Source: Cyanobacteria bacterium SZAS LIN-3
GTDB lineage: Bacteria > Cyanobacteriota > Vampirovibrionia > Obscuribacterales > Obscuribacteraceae
DNA: 54,223 nucleotides
Assembly: GCA_018266215.1 (NCBI GenBank)
Contig: JAFEAV010000042.1
Coordinates: 1 to 54,223, forward strand
Reading direction: 5' to 3'
Shown: in pieces, positions 1-8,478 of the stretch
Layout of the letters: each line of letters opens with the position of its first letter
Numbering within the stretch: position 1 is the stretch's first letter
The notes under the pieces: generated by a model
Told to the model about the DNA's origin: nothing
Databases searched by the model: none
The model's input: the letters and a program-made list of their open reading frames with translations, nothing else
Translations under genes and position numbers: made by a program

Positions 1-1221
1 CTGGACAGTCAGAGGGAAGAGCTTGGAGCCAAATACGAGCAGGACCAGGCAGGCAAATCCAGGCGCATGAAAGTCGTAGCAGCTTTTGCTTGTCTTGCAC
101 TTATTCTGGCGGTTGTAGCTGGGTTTAACGTTTATTCAGTGGCCAATCGTAAAGTCGTTCCAGTGGCTGTTACTCCGGATAGCGCAATCCCCAGCTATAA
201 GGACTACGAAAAGCGTCCACTCGTTGAAAGCGCTGCTGTGGTAGCCGATGAAAAGATCCTTGCGCAAACCAAGTCCATTAAGTCGGACGTGGATGCGGCG
301 AGCAATACAAAAACCTTCCACTGTCCGCCGGTGGCGCTGGGCAATTTTATCTGGGAACGCGGTTTCAAAAGTATCGCTGGTATTGATGTGGATCCCAGGG
401 ATGATGGGAAGGTTGTTGCCCGTGGTGATTGCCAGGTGCCGGCCGATCGGCCGCTCTGTCTGTCAATTGAGGTTAATCAAAACCGGGCGGTTTTCCATGC
501 TCCTGAAATTTTGGCTAAGTTCGGACCGGACGACATCAGCGCGTTGATGATTGCGGCGCCGGCTCCTCCGGAGGAAATGGAGGAAGATGCCATTCGTATT
601 CCGGTGCGTAATCGCATAAACACTCTGGTCGAGCAGCTTGTTGGATGGACAAATCTTCGCTATTTCGAGTTTTACAATCTGGTAGCAACACATCGCGCCC
701 TCGATTTGCTCGATAAGCACGATACGCTGCGCGTTTTTGTTGGTCATGTAGCTAGTGTCGACGCAAAGTATCTTGCGCAGAAGCGCTTCATGCGGCGTCT
801 CGTCAGTCTCGAGCTCAACAGTGTGAACGATCTTGACTCGGCTCTGATCGGACTGAAAGGATCGCAGGCCATTAAGAACATCTTCCTGGCTAATTCCGAA
901 CTTTCGGTTCGAGGCGTGGATGCGCTTGCTTCGTGCCCCAATCTTCTCGTCCTGAGCATGGACAATATGGACATGGATAATGCTGCGGTAGGCGCCCTGG
1001 GCAACATCAAAAGTCTCAGGCGACTTAAGCTCAGCCGTCAGTATTTCAGGAAAGAAGATTTCCCTGTCCTTCTCAAATTGAAGGACATTGAATGTGTCGA
1101 TCTGGACCTGTCCAAATGGTCAAAGTTCGACAGAGACAGGCTCTTTGCACTTATGCCCTGTGCCGATCCTGTTGCGCGGAGGCGGCTTATGAGGGCTCGC
1201 AGCGCTGCTCTCTCTCCATAA
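1..1221 (+). CDS. Membrane-anchored protein with leucine-rich-repeat-like domain (5' partial)
   Basis: The frame is open to the left edge, so the start lies outside the window; the first Met seen is at 67. The 22 codons before it are charged and polar. One hydrophobic segment follows (about residues 3-25 counted from Met-67), then roughly 355 residues predicted to lie outside the membrane. Near the end (about residues 240-345) Leu-rich units of about 23-25 residues recur, with patterns such as LVSLELNS, LLVLSMDN and LRRLKLSR, typical of a degenerate leucine-rich-repeat fold. A cytoplasmic N-terminal domain lost at the edge is likely; a Ser/Thr kinase is one possibility but cannot be tested here. 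The 3' end overlaps the convergent aminopeptidase gene by 35 bp. Function unknown. Confidence 0.7.
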   Translation: MDSQREELGAKYEQDQAGKSRRMKVVAAFACLALILAVVAGFNVYSVANRKVVPVAVTPDSAIPSYKDYEKRPLVESAAVVADEKILAQTKSIKSDVDAASNTKTFHCPPVALGNFIWERGFKSIAGIDVDPRDDGKVVARGDCQVPADRPLCLSIEVNQNRAVFHAPEILAKFGPDDISALMIAAPAPPEEMEEDAIRIPVRNRINTLVEQLVGWTNLRYFEFYNLVATHRALDLLDKHDTLRVFVGHVASVDAKYLAQKRFMRRLVSLELNSVNDLDSALIGLKGSQAIKNIFLANSELSVRGVDALASCPNLLVLSMDNMDMDNAAVGALGNIKSLRRLKLSRQYFRKEDFPVLLKLKDIECVDLDLSKWSKFDRDRLFALMPCADPVARRRLMRARSAALSP

Positions 1222-3766
1222 AGGCCAGTGCTACTTTCAGTTTTTCCAGATGCTGGTCGGTCGTTTTCTGGCCCTCGTTCACAGGATGCTCGGCAAAGAA
1301 GGCGAACACTTCCGCCGCCATTTTTGCATCCACCAGTCCTGTGATGCCCTCGATCATGCGTGTGATGATCTGGCTGGGGAAGACGGTTCTGGCTTTTTCC
1401 CAGTTGTCCTGAACGAATTGCCAGCCCACTGCTCTGCCCCATGGATTGAGCATTACTCCCCGCACCACAAATGGTGCGCTCTGGCTGCGTATTTCGCCGT
1501 TCAAGGTTTTGGCCAGAGTTCTCTTGAGCAGCGACTCTTCCTTGAATGCCGCCAGGGCATACATGTAGCGCTCTTGCTCCTGCGGTGAGGGCGCGGTCGC
1601 GAATGCTTTCTCAAACTCGTTGTAGCGCTTCTCATCGCCGACAAAAGCGAGGATGGAAATAATTGCTCCCAGTACATCCGGCTCCAGAGCTTGACCTTCG
1701 CCGGCCAGGTGTTTGCCGTAGAGATCTTTTGCTTGATCGATAACTGCCTGGTCCTGGCCTACCGTACCCAGTGTAAGTATTACCGAGCCGCGCAGTTGCT
1801 TTGTCAGAGCGTCTTCGGAGCTGTCCGATGCGGACCAGCCAAGGCGCTGGAAGGACGGTGCAAGCAGGTCGCGAGTGTAAGCTGCCAATTTTTTTGTGTC
1901 GAGATAAAAGACCCGATCCAGATACTGCAGCGCCGACAGTATAACGGCCCAGACGTTTTTGTCCTGCTCGTTTTTGAAGAGTTTGACGAAATCAAGGAAC
2001 TGAGTCAGTTTGACCGTGCCATTGACCGTCAGTGCCCAGAGATCGCTAACAAGATTGAAGCGTTCAAGTACAGTCAAAGAAGGCAGGATACCGGACAGTG
2101 TTTTGAGCAACGCTTGGCTGTAAGCTACTCTATAGAAGCCGTGGCCGCCCGCGTTTACGACTACCCACTCGATTTCATCATGACTGTCGAGGGGCACTTT
2201 CATTTCTTTTGTTTTGAGCAGGACTTTCTTTTCGATAACAGTTTTGGCGGTCTTAGCCCGCAGCAGCAAAGGTATCTGGAATAGTTGCTCTTTGGGGCTT
2301 TCCGGCAGGTAATAGAAGCGCTCTTGTTTGAGCATGAGCGTCTTTTTGTCGGCCGAAAGTTCGACTGCAACAAGAGGATGTCCCTCCTGGAAGATCCAGG
2401 AATTCATAATGTCTTCCACCGGCTCGGAGGACGCTGCGGCAAGCGATTCCCAGAGATCGTCGGTTTCGGTATTGGAAAATTTATGCTTGTTGAGGTAGGC
2501 GTTGACGCCGGCTTTGAATGTATCGGCTCCAATGTATTGTTCGAGCATGCGCAGCACCGAAGCGCCTTTCTCGTAGGTGAGAATGTCGAACATGCCGTTT
2601 GCTTCTTCCGGCTTGGAGACGGGGAATTCGATTGCCCTTGTAGCCTTGAGGCCATCGGTGGCAAAGGCCATCGCCCGTGAGACGCCGAAAGTTTCGAAGC
2701 GCTTCCACTCCGGTTTCCATGCTTCCACCGCTACCAGTGCCATAAATGTGGCGAAGGCTTCGTTCAACCATATGCCGTTCCACCATTTCATCGTGGTCAA
2801 ATTGCCGAACCACATGTGCGCCAGTTCGTGTGCGACAACATCGGCGACCCGTTCTTTTTCGCTCTGTGAGGCTTTCAGAGGGTCGACCAGGAGCGCGTTT
2901 TCGCGGTAAATGACGCAACCCAGATTTTCCATGGCGCCGAAGGCAAAATCGGGTACGGCGATCATATCCATTTTGTCACCCGGATATTTGATGCCGTAAT
3001 ACTTGTTGAAAAAGGCCAGAGCGCTGGCGCCAATTTCAAGGGAAAACGGCGTCAAGGCCAGTTTTCCGATGGGGGCATAGATTTTAAAGGGGATGCCGTC
3101 CACGTCAACGGCTTTCGTTTCCTCAAACCGGCCGACGACAAACGCCACAATATAGGTCGCCATTTTCATGGTGCGGCCAAAGCTGAAGACCTTTTTGCCG
3201 GTCTTGGCGTCAACGCTTTGCGATTCTACTTTTGTGTTGGAAATGGCTGTGAGTTCGGGGGCCACTTCCATTGTTAGTTTAAAAGTGGCTTTGAAGGCCG
3301 GTTCATCAAAACAAGGGAAAGCTCTGCGGGCGTCGGTGGCCTCAAATTGGGTCAGGGCGATCCAGCTTTTTTCACCCGAGGGCAGGGTCTGCGAACTGCG
3401 GTAAAAGCCGCGCAGCTTGTCATTGATTGTGGCGCTGAATTTTATTTCCAGATGCGCCTTGCCCGCCGGGATCGTTCTGCCGAAGGTAAATTTGGCCCTG
3501 TCTGTTTCGGGCTCCAGATGTACTTCCGCCTTTATCTTTTCGTTGTTTGCGCCAAAGGAAATTTCAGCCGAATCAATTTCCAGTTCCAGGGCATTCAAGA
3601 GGATGTGGTCAGTAGGCCTGCGTATGTCAAGCTCAATTACCTCGGAACCCGGGCACTTGAAGGTCTCCAGATCCGGCGCCAGCCTTATGTCATAGCTTAC
3701 TGGCAGGGCAAAATTGGGCAGGCGGTAGGGGCTTTCTTTTTCCAGGGTGGCTTGTTCGTTTGGCAT
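1187..3766 (-). CDS. M1 family zinc aminopeptidase
   Basis: This 859-residue protein removes N-terminal amino acids from peptides. The exopeptidase motif GAMEN is at about residues 277-281. The zinc site HELAH is at 313-317, and the third ligand Glu is near 336 in the WLNEAFA context, which is the classic HEXXH-x18-E arrangement. An N-terminal beta-sandwich domain precedes it, and the long C-terminal half is helical as in ERAP1/tricorn-factor-type M1 enzymes. Length fits the family. There is no signal peptide, so a cytoplasmic peptide-recycling role is inferred. A GAGAAG Shine-Dalgarno lies 5 nt before ATG 3766. The gene is divergent from the transketolase gene across 95 bp and overlaps the end of the leftmost gene by 35 bp. 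PepN-like in function, but closer in layout to eukaryotic puromycin-sensitive enzymes. Confidence 0.95.
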   Translation of the reverse strand: MPNEQATLEKESPYRLPNFALPVSYDIRLAPDLETFKCPGSEVIELDIRRPTDHILLNALELEIDSAEISFGANNEKIKAEVHLEPETDRAKFTFGRTIPAGKAHLEIKFSATINDKLRGFYRSSQTLPSGEKSWIALTQFEATDARRAFPCFDEPAFKATFKLTMEVAPELTAISNTKVESQSVDAKTGKKVFSFGRTMKMATYIVAFVVGRFEETKAVDVDGIPFKIYAPIGKLALTPFSLEIGASALAFFNKYYGIKYPGDKMDMIAVPDFAFGAMENLGCVIYRENALLVDPLKASQSEKERVADVVAHELAHMWFGNLTTMKWWNGIWLNEAFATFMALVAVEAWKPEWKRFETFGVSRAMAFATDGLKATRAIEFPVSKPEEANGMFDILTYEKGASVLRMLEQYIGADTFKAGVNAYLNKHKFSNTETDDLWESLAAASSEPVEDIMNSWIFQEGHPLVAVELSADKKTLMLKQERFYYLPESPKEQLFQIPLLLRAKTAKTVIEKKVLLKTKEMKVPLDSHDEIEWVVVNAGGHGFYRVAYSQALLKTLSGILPSLTVLERFNLVSDLWALTVNGTVKLTQFLDFVKLFKNEQDKNVWAVILSALQYLDRVFYLDTKKLAAYTRDLLAPSFQRLGWSASDSSEDALTKQLRGSVILTLGTVGQDQAVIDQAKDLYGKHLAGEGQALEPDVLGAIISILAFVGDEKRYNEFEKAFATAPSPQEQERYMYALAAFKEESLLKRTLAKTLNGEIRSQSAPFVVRGVMLNPWGRAVGWQFVQDNWEKARTVFPSQIITRMIEGITGLVDAKMAAEVFAFFAEHPVNEGQKTTDQHLEKLKVALAFMEREQRCEPS

Positions 3767-3861
3767 GGTACTTCTCGGTTAAGGCAATAAGTAGGCGAAG
3801 AGGTTAGCATATTGGAGCCCTGGATTTTATTTTGACTTAGTTAAATGGGGAGTTTCAAGCA

Positions 3862-5763
3862 ATGGTTGAATTACAGGCGGCTGCTGTGGCAACGATCCGG
3901 GATCTGGCCAGGCAATTGCGGGTAGACAGCATTCGCTCGACCACCGAAGCCGGTTCCGGCCATCCGACTTCGTCTATGTCGGCGGCGGACCTCATGGCCG
4001 TCTTGATGACCAAGTATCTCAAGTTTGATTTCGATAAGCCGCAACATCCCGGCAATGACAGACTGATTTTTTCCAAGGGTCACGCCGCTCCCCTGCTTTA
4101 TTCTATGTATCGTGCCGCCGGCTGCATTGGTGAGAAAGAGCTGCTCAGTTTGCGCAAGTTTGGCTCGCGTCTGGAGGGCCATCCCGTGCCAAGGGTATTG
4201 CCCTGGGTTGATGTCGCCACCGGCTCACTTGGGCAGGGTCTGGCTATGGGCGTGGGCATGGCCATGGATTCAAAATATCTGGACAAAATCGATTTTAGAG
4301 TCTGGGTCTTGCTCGGTGATAGTGAGATGGCTGAAGGCTCCGTCTGGGAAGCGATGGCGGCGGCTTCGCACTATCAGCTAAATAATTTGATTGCCATACT
4401 GGACATGAACAGGCTGGGGCAGCGCGGTGAAACGGCCCTGGGCTGGGATTCCGCCACCTATGCGGCGCGGGCGAGGGGCTTCGGTTTTCATGTAATTGAA
4501 ATCAATGGTCACGATATCGATCAAATTGATTTTGCTTATCAAGAAGCCTGTGGTGTGCTGGGACAGCCTACATTGATTATCGCTAAAACAGAAAAGGGTC
4601 ATGGTCTGGTCCTGACCGCCAACCAGGACGGCTGGCACGGCAAGCCGCTTTCAAAGGAGCAGGCCAGGGACGCAATTGAAACACTGGGCGGCGTTTCGGA
4701 TGTGAAAATCGATGTGCAGAAGCCCCAGGAGCCGGTTAAGAAGGGCGTGATAACGGCTGAGCTGACCGGTACGGGCAAATTCACTATGCCTCCCTACACC
4801 GGTGGGGTGGCGACCAGAGAAGCTTATGGCGACGGCCTGAAAGCCCTTGGGAATGCATATAACGATGTTGTCGTGCTTGATGCCGAGGTGTCGAATTCCA
4901 CCTACGCTGAAAAATTCTCCAAAGCATTCCTGGATCGTTTCTTTGAAATGTATATTGCCGAGCAGCTCATGGTGGGCGTTGGCCTCGGTCTTGCCACCCG
5001 CGGTAAAAAGGTTTTTTGTTCCACTTTTGCCGCTTTCTTTGCCCGTGCTTATGACTTTATCCGCATGGCGGCGGTGTCACGCGGCACCCTCAAGCTCTGT
5101 GGCTCGCATGCCGGATGTTCTATCGGTGCCGATGGTCCCTCGCAGATGGCCCTGGAAGACATCGCCATGATGCGGGCCGTGCATGGTTCGACCGTGCTCT
5201 ATCCCTGCGATGCCATCAGTTGTGCCCGGCTTGTGGAAAAGATGTATGACCTGGAAGGCATTTCCTATCTGCGCACCACTCGCGAGAAAACACGTCTGAT
5301 CTATAAACTGGAAGATGAGTTTGAAATTGGTGGCAGCAAAGTCCTGCGCTCCGATAAGGAAGACATGGTGACGCTTATTGGTGCCGGCATTACCCTTCAC
5401 GAATGTCTCAAGGCCTATGACGAGTTGAAGGATCAGGGCATCACCGTGCGTGTTATCGACCTTTATTCGGTCAAACCGATTGATGTAAAAACTTTGCAGA
5501 CCGCCGCCCGCGAAACTGAAGCCCTGATAGTGGTCGAGGATCACTGGGTGGAGGGCGGACTTGGTGATGCCGTCCTCGATGCTTTTGCCGTCAAAGGTCC
5601 TCCTCCCCGTGGTGGCAAGTTGCCCCTGGTCGATGTCCTGCCTAAGGTGATAAAGATTGCTGTGCGCAGTATGCCCGGCTCTGGTGAGCCTCAGGAATTG
5701 ATGGAGCATGCCGGTATTTCCGCCGGCCATATCGTTGCCACCGTCAAAGGTCTGGTCAAATAA
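3862..5763 (+). CDS. tkt: Transketolase, single-chain animal-type
   Basis: Transfers two-carbon ketol units between sugar phosphates using thiamine diphosphate (pentose phosphate pathway or Calvin-type rearrangements). Visible motifs: GSGHP near residue 31, SKGHAAP, DVATGSLGQGL, the cofactor loop GDSEMAEG near 153 followed by a conserved NRLGQ, and the catalytic-Glu region YIAEQL near 366. The C-terminal transketolase domain closes the protein. At 633 residues it is shorter than the usual bacterial TktA (about 660), and its wording (for example LRKFGSRLEGHPVP) is like the vertebrate TKT branch. A GGGGAG Shine-Dalgarno sits about 9 nt before the ATG. The stop codon overlaps the next start by one base, so the S4-domain gene is probably co-translated. 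Confidence 0.95.
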   Translation: MVELQAAAVATIRDLARQLRVDSIRSTTEAGSGHPTSSMSAADLMAVLMTKYLKFDFDKPQHPGNDRLIFSKGHAAPLLYSMYRAAGCIGEKELLSLRKFGSRLEGHPVPRVLPWVDVATGSLGQGLAMGVGMAMDSKYLDKIDFRVWVLLGDSEMAEGSVWEAMAAASHYQLNNLIAILDMNRLGQRGETALGWDSATYAARARGFGFHVIEINGHDIDQIDFAYQEACGVLGQPTLIIAKTEKGHGLVLTANQDGWHGKPLSKEQARDAIETLGGVSDVKIDVQKPQEPVKKGVITAELTGTGKFTMPPYTGGVATREAYGDGLKALGNAYNDVVVLDAEVSNSTYAEKFSKAFLDRFFEMYIAEQLMVGVGLGLATRGKKVFCSTFAAFFARAYDFIRMAAVSRGTLKLCGSHAGCSIGADGPSQMALEDIAMMRAVHGSTVLYPCDAISCARLVEKMYDLEGISYLRTTREKTRLIYKLEDEFEIGGSKVLRSDKEDMVTLIGAGITLHECLKAYDELKDQGITVRVIDLYSVKPIDVKTLQTAARETEALIVVEDHWVEGGLGDAVLDAFAVKGPPPRGGKLPLVDVLPKVIKIAVRSMPGSGEPQELMEHAGISAGHIVATVKGLVK

Positions 5764-5987
5764 TGGCGGGCGAGGAAGAACAGGAAGTCGTCATCCGGGG
5801 CGAATTCATCACCCTGGGACAGTTGCTCAAGCTGGTCGGCGAGGTCGGTTCCGGCGGCAATGTAAAAGACTATCTGGCGGAAATCTCACCCCTGGTAAAC
5901 GGTGAGCCGGAGTGCCGGAGAGGTCGCAAACTCAGGCCGGGTGACCGGATTGAGCTTGAGTACCAGGGCCATTTTCTTATAGCCTGA
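5763..5987 (+). CDS. S4-domain RNA-binding protein, YaaA/YbcJ-like
   Basis: A 74-residue protein made almost wholly of an S4-type RNA-binding fold. The diagnostic stretch ITLGQLLKLVG, then a Gly-rich turn, LVNGEPE and RRGRKLRPGD, matches the YaaA/RlbA family of small S4 proteins, which is associated with ribosome assembly. The ATG overlaps the transketolase stop (TAATG), so translation is probably coupled. In Firmicutes yaaA is usually found next to dnaN and recF; a position behind a transketolase is unusual. Family assignment is secure from the motif; the cellular role here is inferred from the family. Confidence 0.85.
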   Translation: MAGEEEQEVVIRGEFITLGQLLKLVGEVGSGGNVKDYLAEISPLVNGEPECRRGRKLRPGDRIELEYQGHFLIA

Positions 5988-6053
5988 CAAAAGCTTTACG
6001 CCACTGTTTCTGCTTTTGGGTTATGCTTGGCTTCTTGTTCTAAGGCATCCCCT

Positions 6054-7040
6054 ATGAAAAAAACACCAGTTCTTTCAACGCTCCTTGCCCTGGCCTGCTC
6101 GACTCCGGGAGTAATCGCGGCGGAGAACGATTTTTCAATTTTGCAAAGGATTGATACGGCGCCGACTTATGGATTGCCCTCGCTGGGCAATGCCGCGAAG
6201 CCCGTAAATGGCAAGGCTCGCAGCCTTATGAACTTTGTCTTTGATACCCGCGGTACCGATTGGTCCAAGGAGGGCGCTGACGTAGCCATTGACACTACTT
6301 CTGACGTCACCAGCGATACCACCGCATTTTACCGAGACCAGGTCCATCGCGATGAACTGCACTGGCAGGTCGTGTCTTTGATAGCTCGGATCGCCAGTGG
6401 TCTCGGGGATCATGCCGGTGAGTCTCAGTCGGCCATCAAAAGTGTCTCTCAACTGCGGGGACTGATCGGAGATGTGGAAACGGATGCCGTCATGACATGG
6501 CTGTCCGGGCCCGATATCGAGCATGCCAGAAGTAAAATTCCCCAGACTTCCAAATTCGATTTGCCGCACATTCTTGAGGCTCAGGACGTTATGCTTACGG
6601 CCGCCCTCGACAGGGACAGCGTCATCAGTGACGTTAAGAAAGAGCTTTCACCCTATGCCAATAAGTCCAAAGGAAAGCGTACTGCCACAAAAATTGCCTA
6701 CTCAACGCTCGGTGTTGCCGCCTTCGTCCCTAATTTGATTGCGCCTATAGCTGAGACGTCATTTCTTGGCACCATGATGGCCAATGGGGGACCGGAGCAA
6801 GATAAACTGCTCAAGGAAATCTATTACGCTAAGCGTTTAGAGAAGCGTCGCGACTTGATTCAGCGGCAGTTGAATCTCGCGCTCAATACTCGCGAGATCA
6901 GCCTGGCAACCGCAAACGCGCCGCTCTATCATTTTTCGCGGCGCTTGACGCAATATCTCTGTGGTGAAGACATTGAGCGCCAGCTCTTTCCCGAAGAAGA
7001 CGGCCAACTTGGCTCCGGCCCGGCCCCCTCGCTATTTTAG
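6054..7040 (+). CDS. Exported protein of unknown function
   Basis: I do not recognise this family. The chosen ATG at 6054 gives a 329-residue protein starting with MKK and a hydrophobic signal-peptide core that ends near VIAAEN, so export is likely; an upstream in-frame TTG at 6027 would add nine residues and spoil the signal peptide. The mature part is mostly polar and helical. One weakly hydrophobic stretch lies around residues 210-240, and a basic, coiled-coil-like segment (AKRLEKRRDLIQRQ) follows near 262-280. It starts 66 bp after the S4 gene on the same strand and faces the repeat protein gene convergently. No catalytic motif is visible. Confidence 0.7.
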   Translation: MKKTPVLSTLLALACSTPGVIAAENDFSILQRIDTAPTYGLPSLGNAAKPVNGKARSLMNFVFDTRGTDWSKEGADVAIDTTSDVTSDTTAFYRDQVHRDELHWQVVSLIARIASGLGDHAGESQSAIKSVSQLRGLIGDVETDAVMTWLSGPDIEHARSKIPQTSKFDLPHILEAQDVMLTAALDRDSVISDVKKELSPYANKSKGKRTATKIAYSTLGVAAFVPNLIAPIAETSFLGTMMANGGPEQDKLLKEIYYAKRLEKRRDLIQRQLNLALNTREISLATANAPLYHFSRRLTQYLCGEDIERQLFPEEDGQLGSGPAPSLF

Positions 7041-7050
7041 AAGGCAACAA

Positions 7051-7092
7051 AAAAGACCCGTTGGTGCTGAGCACCCCCGAGCCTCTTTTGTT
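7051..7092. terminator. Possible weak bidirectional terminator
   Basis: Between two convergent genes, a GGTGC-TGA-GCACC hairpin (7063-7075) is flanked by an A-run on the left and CTCTTTTG on the right. The stem is only five pairs and the T-run is short, so this is a tentative call resting mainly on position. Confidence 0.3.
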
Positions 7093-7131
7093 TGTTCCAT
7101 CCGCATCCGGGGAAAGCTGTGTTCCTTTCGT

Positions 7132-8313
7132 CTATTTGATGCCCGCTGCTGCTTTGGGCACGCGAGTCTGGAAGTCACCGTTTTTGGTGGCTGAAACATG
7201 CATGCCATTGGCGAAGTCGAAGTCGACGGCCTGTCCGTCGGAAGACACTTTGGCCTGCACTCTGGGTACTTCCTTGTGGCTGACGGGATCGACGACGATG
7301 TCATCCTGACCGTTGGCCTGGGCCACCGCTACATCGCCTTCCTGGGCAAAATTGACGCGATGATTGGCGCTGTCGAAAAGACGCACATTTTTGCCGTCGG
7401 CCAGGAAGTAGTCGTCATTGTCAAAACGGAGGACATTGGCCTGGGGAATGGCTTGCTGTGTATCGGGATCGACGAAATTTTTGAGAGTCTCCAGATGTGC
7501 TTGTCCCATGGGCCCGTCGCCGCTGAGATTGCCGGCCGCTGTTTCGCCGGCTGATTCCGCCGGTGCGCTGGATTTTTCCTCGGCGCGGGACTCGGGAGCG
7601 GGGGCCTCCGCCCGGCTCCGGCCGATCTGCGGAGCGGCTGCCGGCAGGTCATCATAGGGGCTGTCCAGTTGCAGGTAGCGATCGGCGTTGGGCAGATCGG
7701 CCCCTGAGACTTCCGCGCCTCCGCCACTATATATGACACCACCGAGCACTGTTCCTTCTGATTTGTGCACGCCTATTTTGCCCTGGCCAAAGTCTACGTA
7801 TTCGCTGCTGTCCTTGCTATCAGCGATGATGCCGCCCAGTATCGAGCCTGAAGACTCGTGCTTTTCGTGGGTCATCTTGCCGCCGTTTCCGTCGTCCACA
7901 GTGGTGACGTCGTCCAGTTTGTGATTCTGACCGAGCATGCCGCCCACCGACGTACTCAGGTGTTCGTGGGTTTCGCGTGTTTCCATGCCGCGGGCCGTCA
8001 GTCGCTGGGTTTTGAAGTCTGAGTCGTTGGACTCAATGACCAGGCCGCCAAGCACTGAGGATGAATGATTATGGATATCGGTGGCACCGTTGCCGCGGAA
8101 GGCTTCTTGATGCACGCGCAGGTCATGACTGCGTCCGACCAGGCCGCCGAGCACCTGCGTGTCTTTTTCCCAGACGTCGCGGGCCGAGGCGTCGGCTGTG
8201 GCGTTGAAGTGAATGTGTGTCTTGTGGCTGCCGCCGAGCAGGCCAAACAGGACCTTGTCGTGTCTCTCTTCTTCGTAACCGCCGTTGAAATAGTGAATAT
8301 CAGGCATTGTCAT
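7132..8313 (-). CDS. Protein with six Leu-Gly-Gly repeats, unknown function
   Basis: Not a family I recognise. The N-terminal 200 residues hold six copies of a motif of the form [VI]LGG[LIMV][VLI]xx[SN], at about residues 21, 54, 87, 122, 158 and 189 (periods 31-36). Each repeat is usually preceded by a His- or Glu-rich turn such as IHNH, THEH or HEKH. A Pro/Ala/Glu-rich linker (about 215-270) follows, then a separate C-terminal domain of about 120 residues with beta-rich patterns. There is no signal peptide or membrane segment. The start is supported by AGAGGAG seven nt upstream of ATG 8313. The regular repeats suggest a beta-helix or stacked-hairpin fold; this is inference. Confidence 0.75.
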   Translation of the reverse strand: MTMPDIHYFNGGYEEERHDKVLFGLLGGSHKTHIHFNATADASARDVWEKDTQVLGGLVGRSHDLRVHQEAFRGNGATDIHNHSSSVLGGLVIESNDSDFKTQRLTARGMETRETHEHLSTSVGGMLGQNHKLDDVTTVDDGNGGKMTHEKHESSGSILGGIIADSKDSSEYVDFGQGKIGVHKSEGTVLGGVIYSGGGAEVSGADLPNADRYLQLDSPYDDLPAAAPQIGRSRAEAPAPESRAEEKSSAPAESAGETAAGNLSGDGPMGQAHLETLKNFVDPDTQQAIPQANVLRFDNDDYFLADGKNVRLFDSANHRVNFAQEGDVAVAQANGQDDIVVDPVSHKEVPRVQAKVSSDGQAVDFDFANGMHVSATKNGDFQTRVPKAAAGIK

Positions 8314-8478
8314 TCAGCTCCTCTGAGAAAGTGACGTCCGGGTGCTTGAAGCGATCAGCCTGGGCCCTGCTTCATCAGGGGAATCGGCCTCTGCGCTGGA
8401 ACGTGAGAATTACTTTAGCGATGAGGAATGACCAGGGTATGAACACCCGGGGAAATTTTTTGCCGCTTTTTCGAAGCT

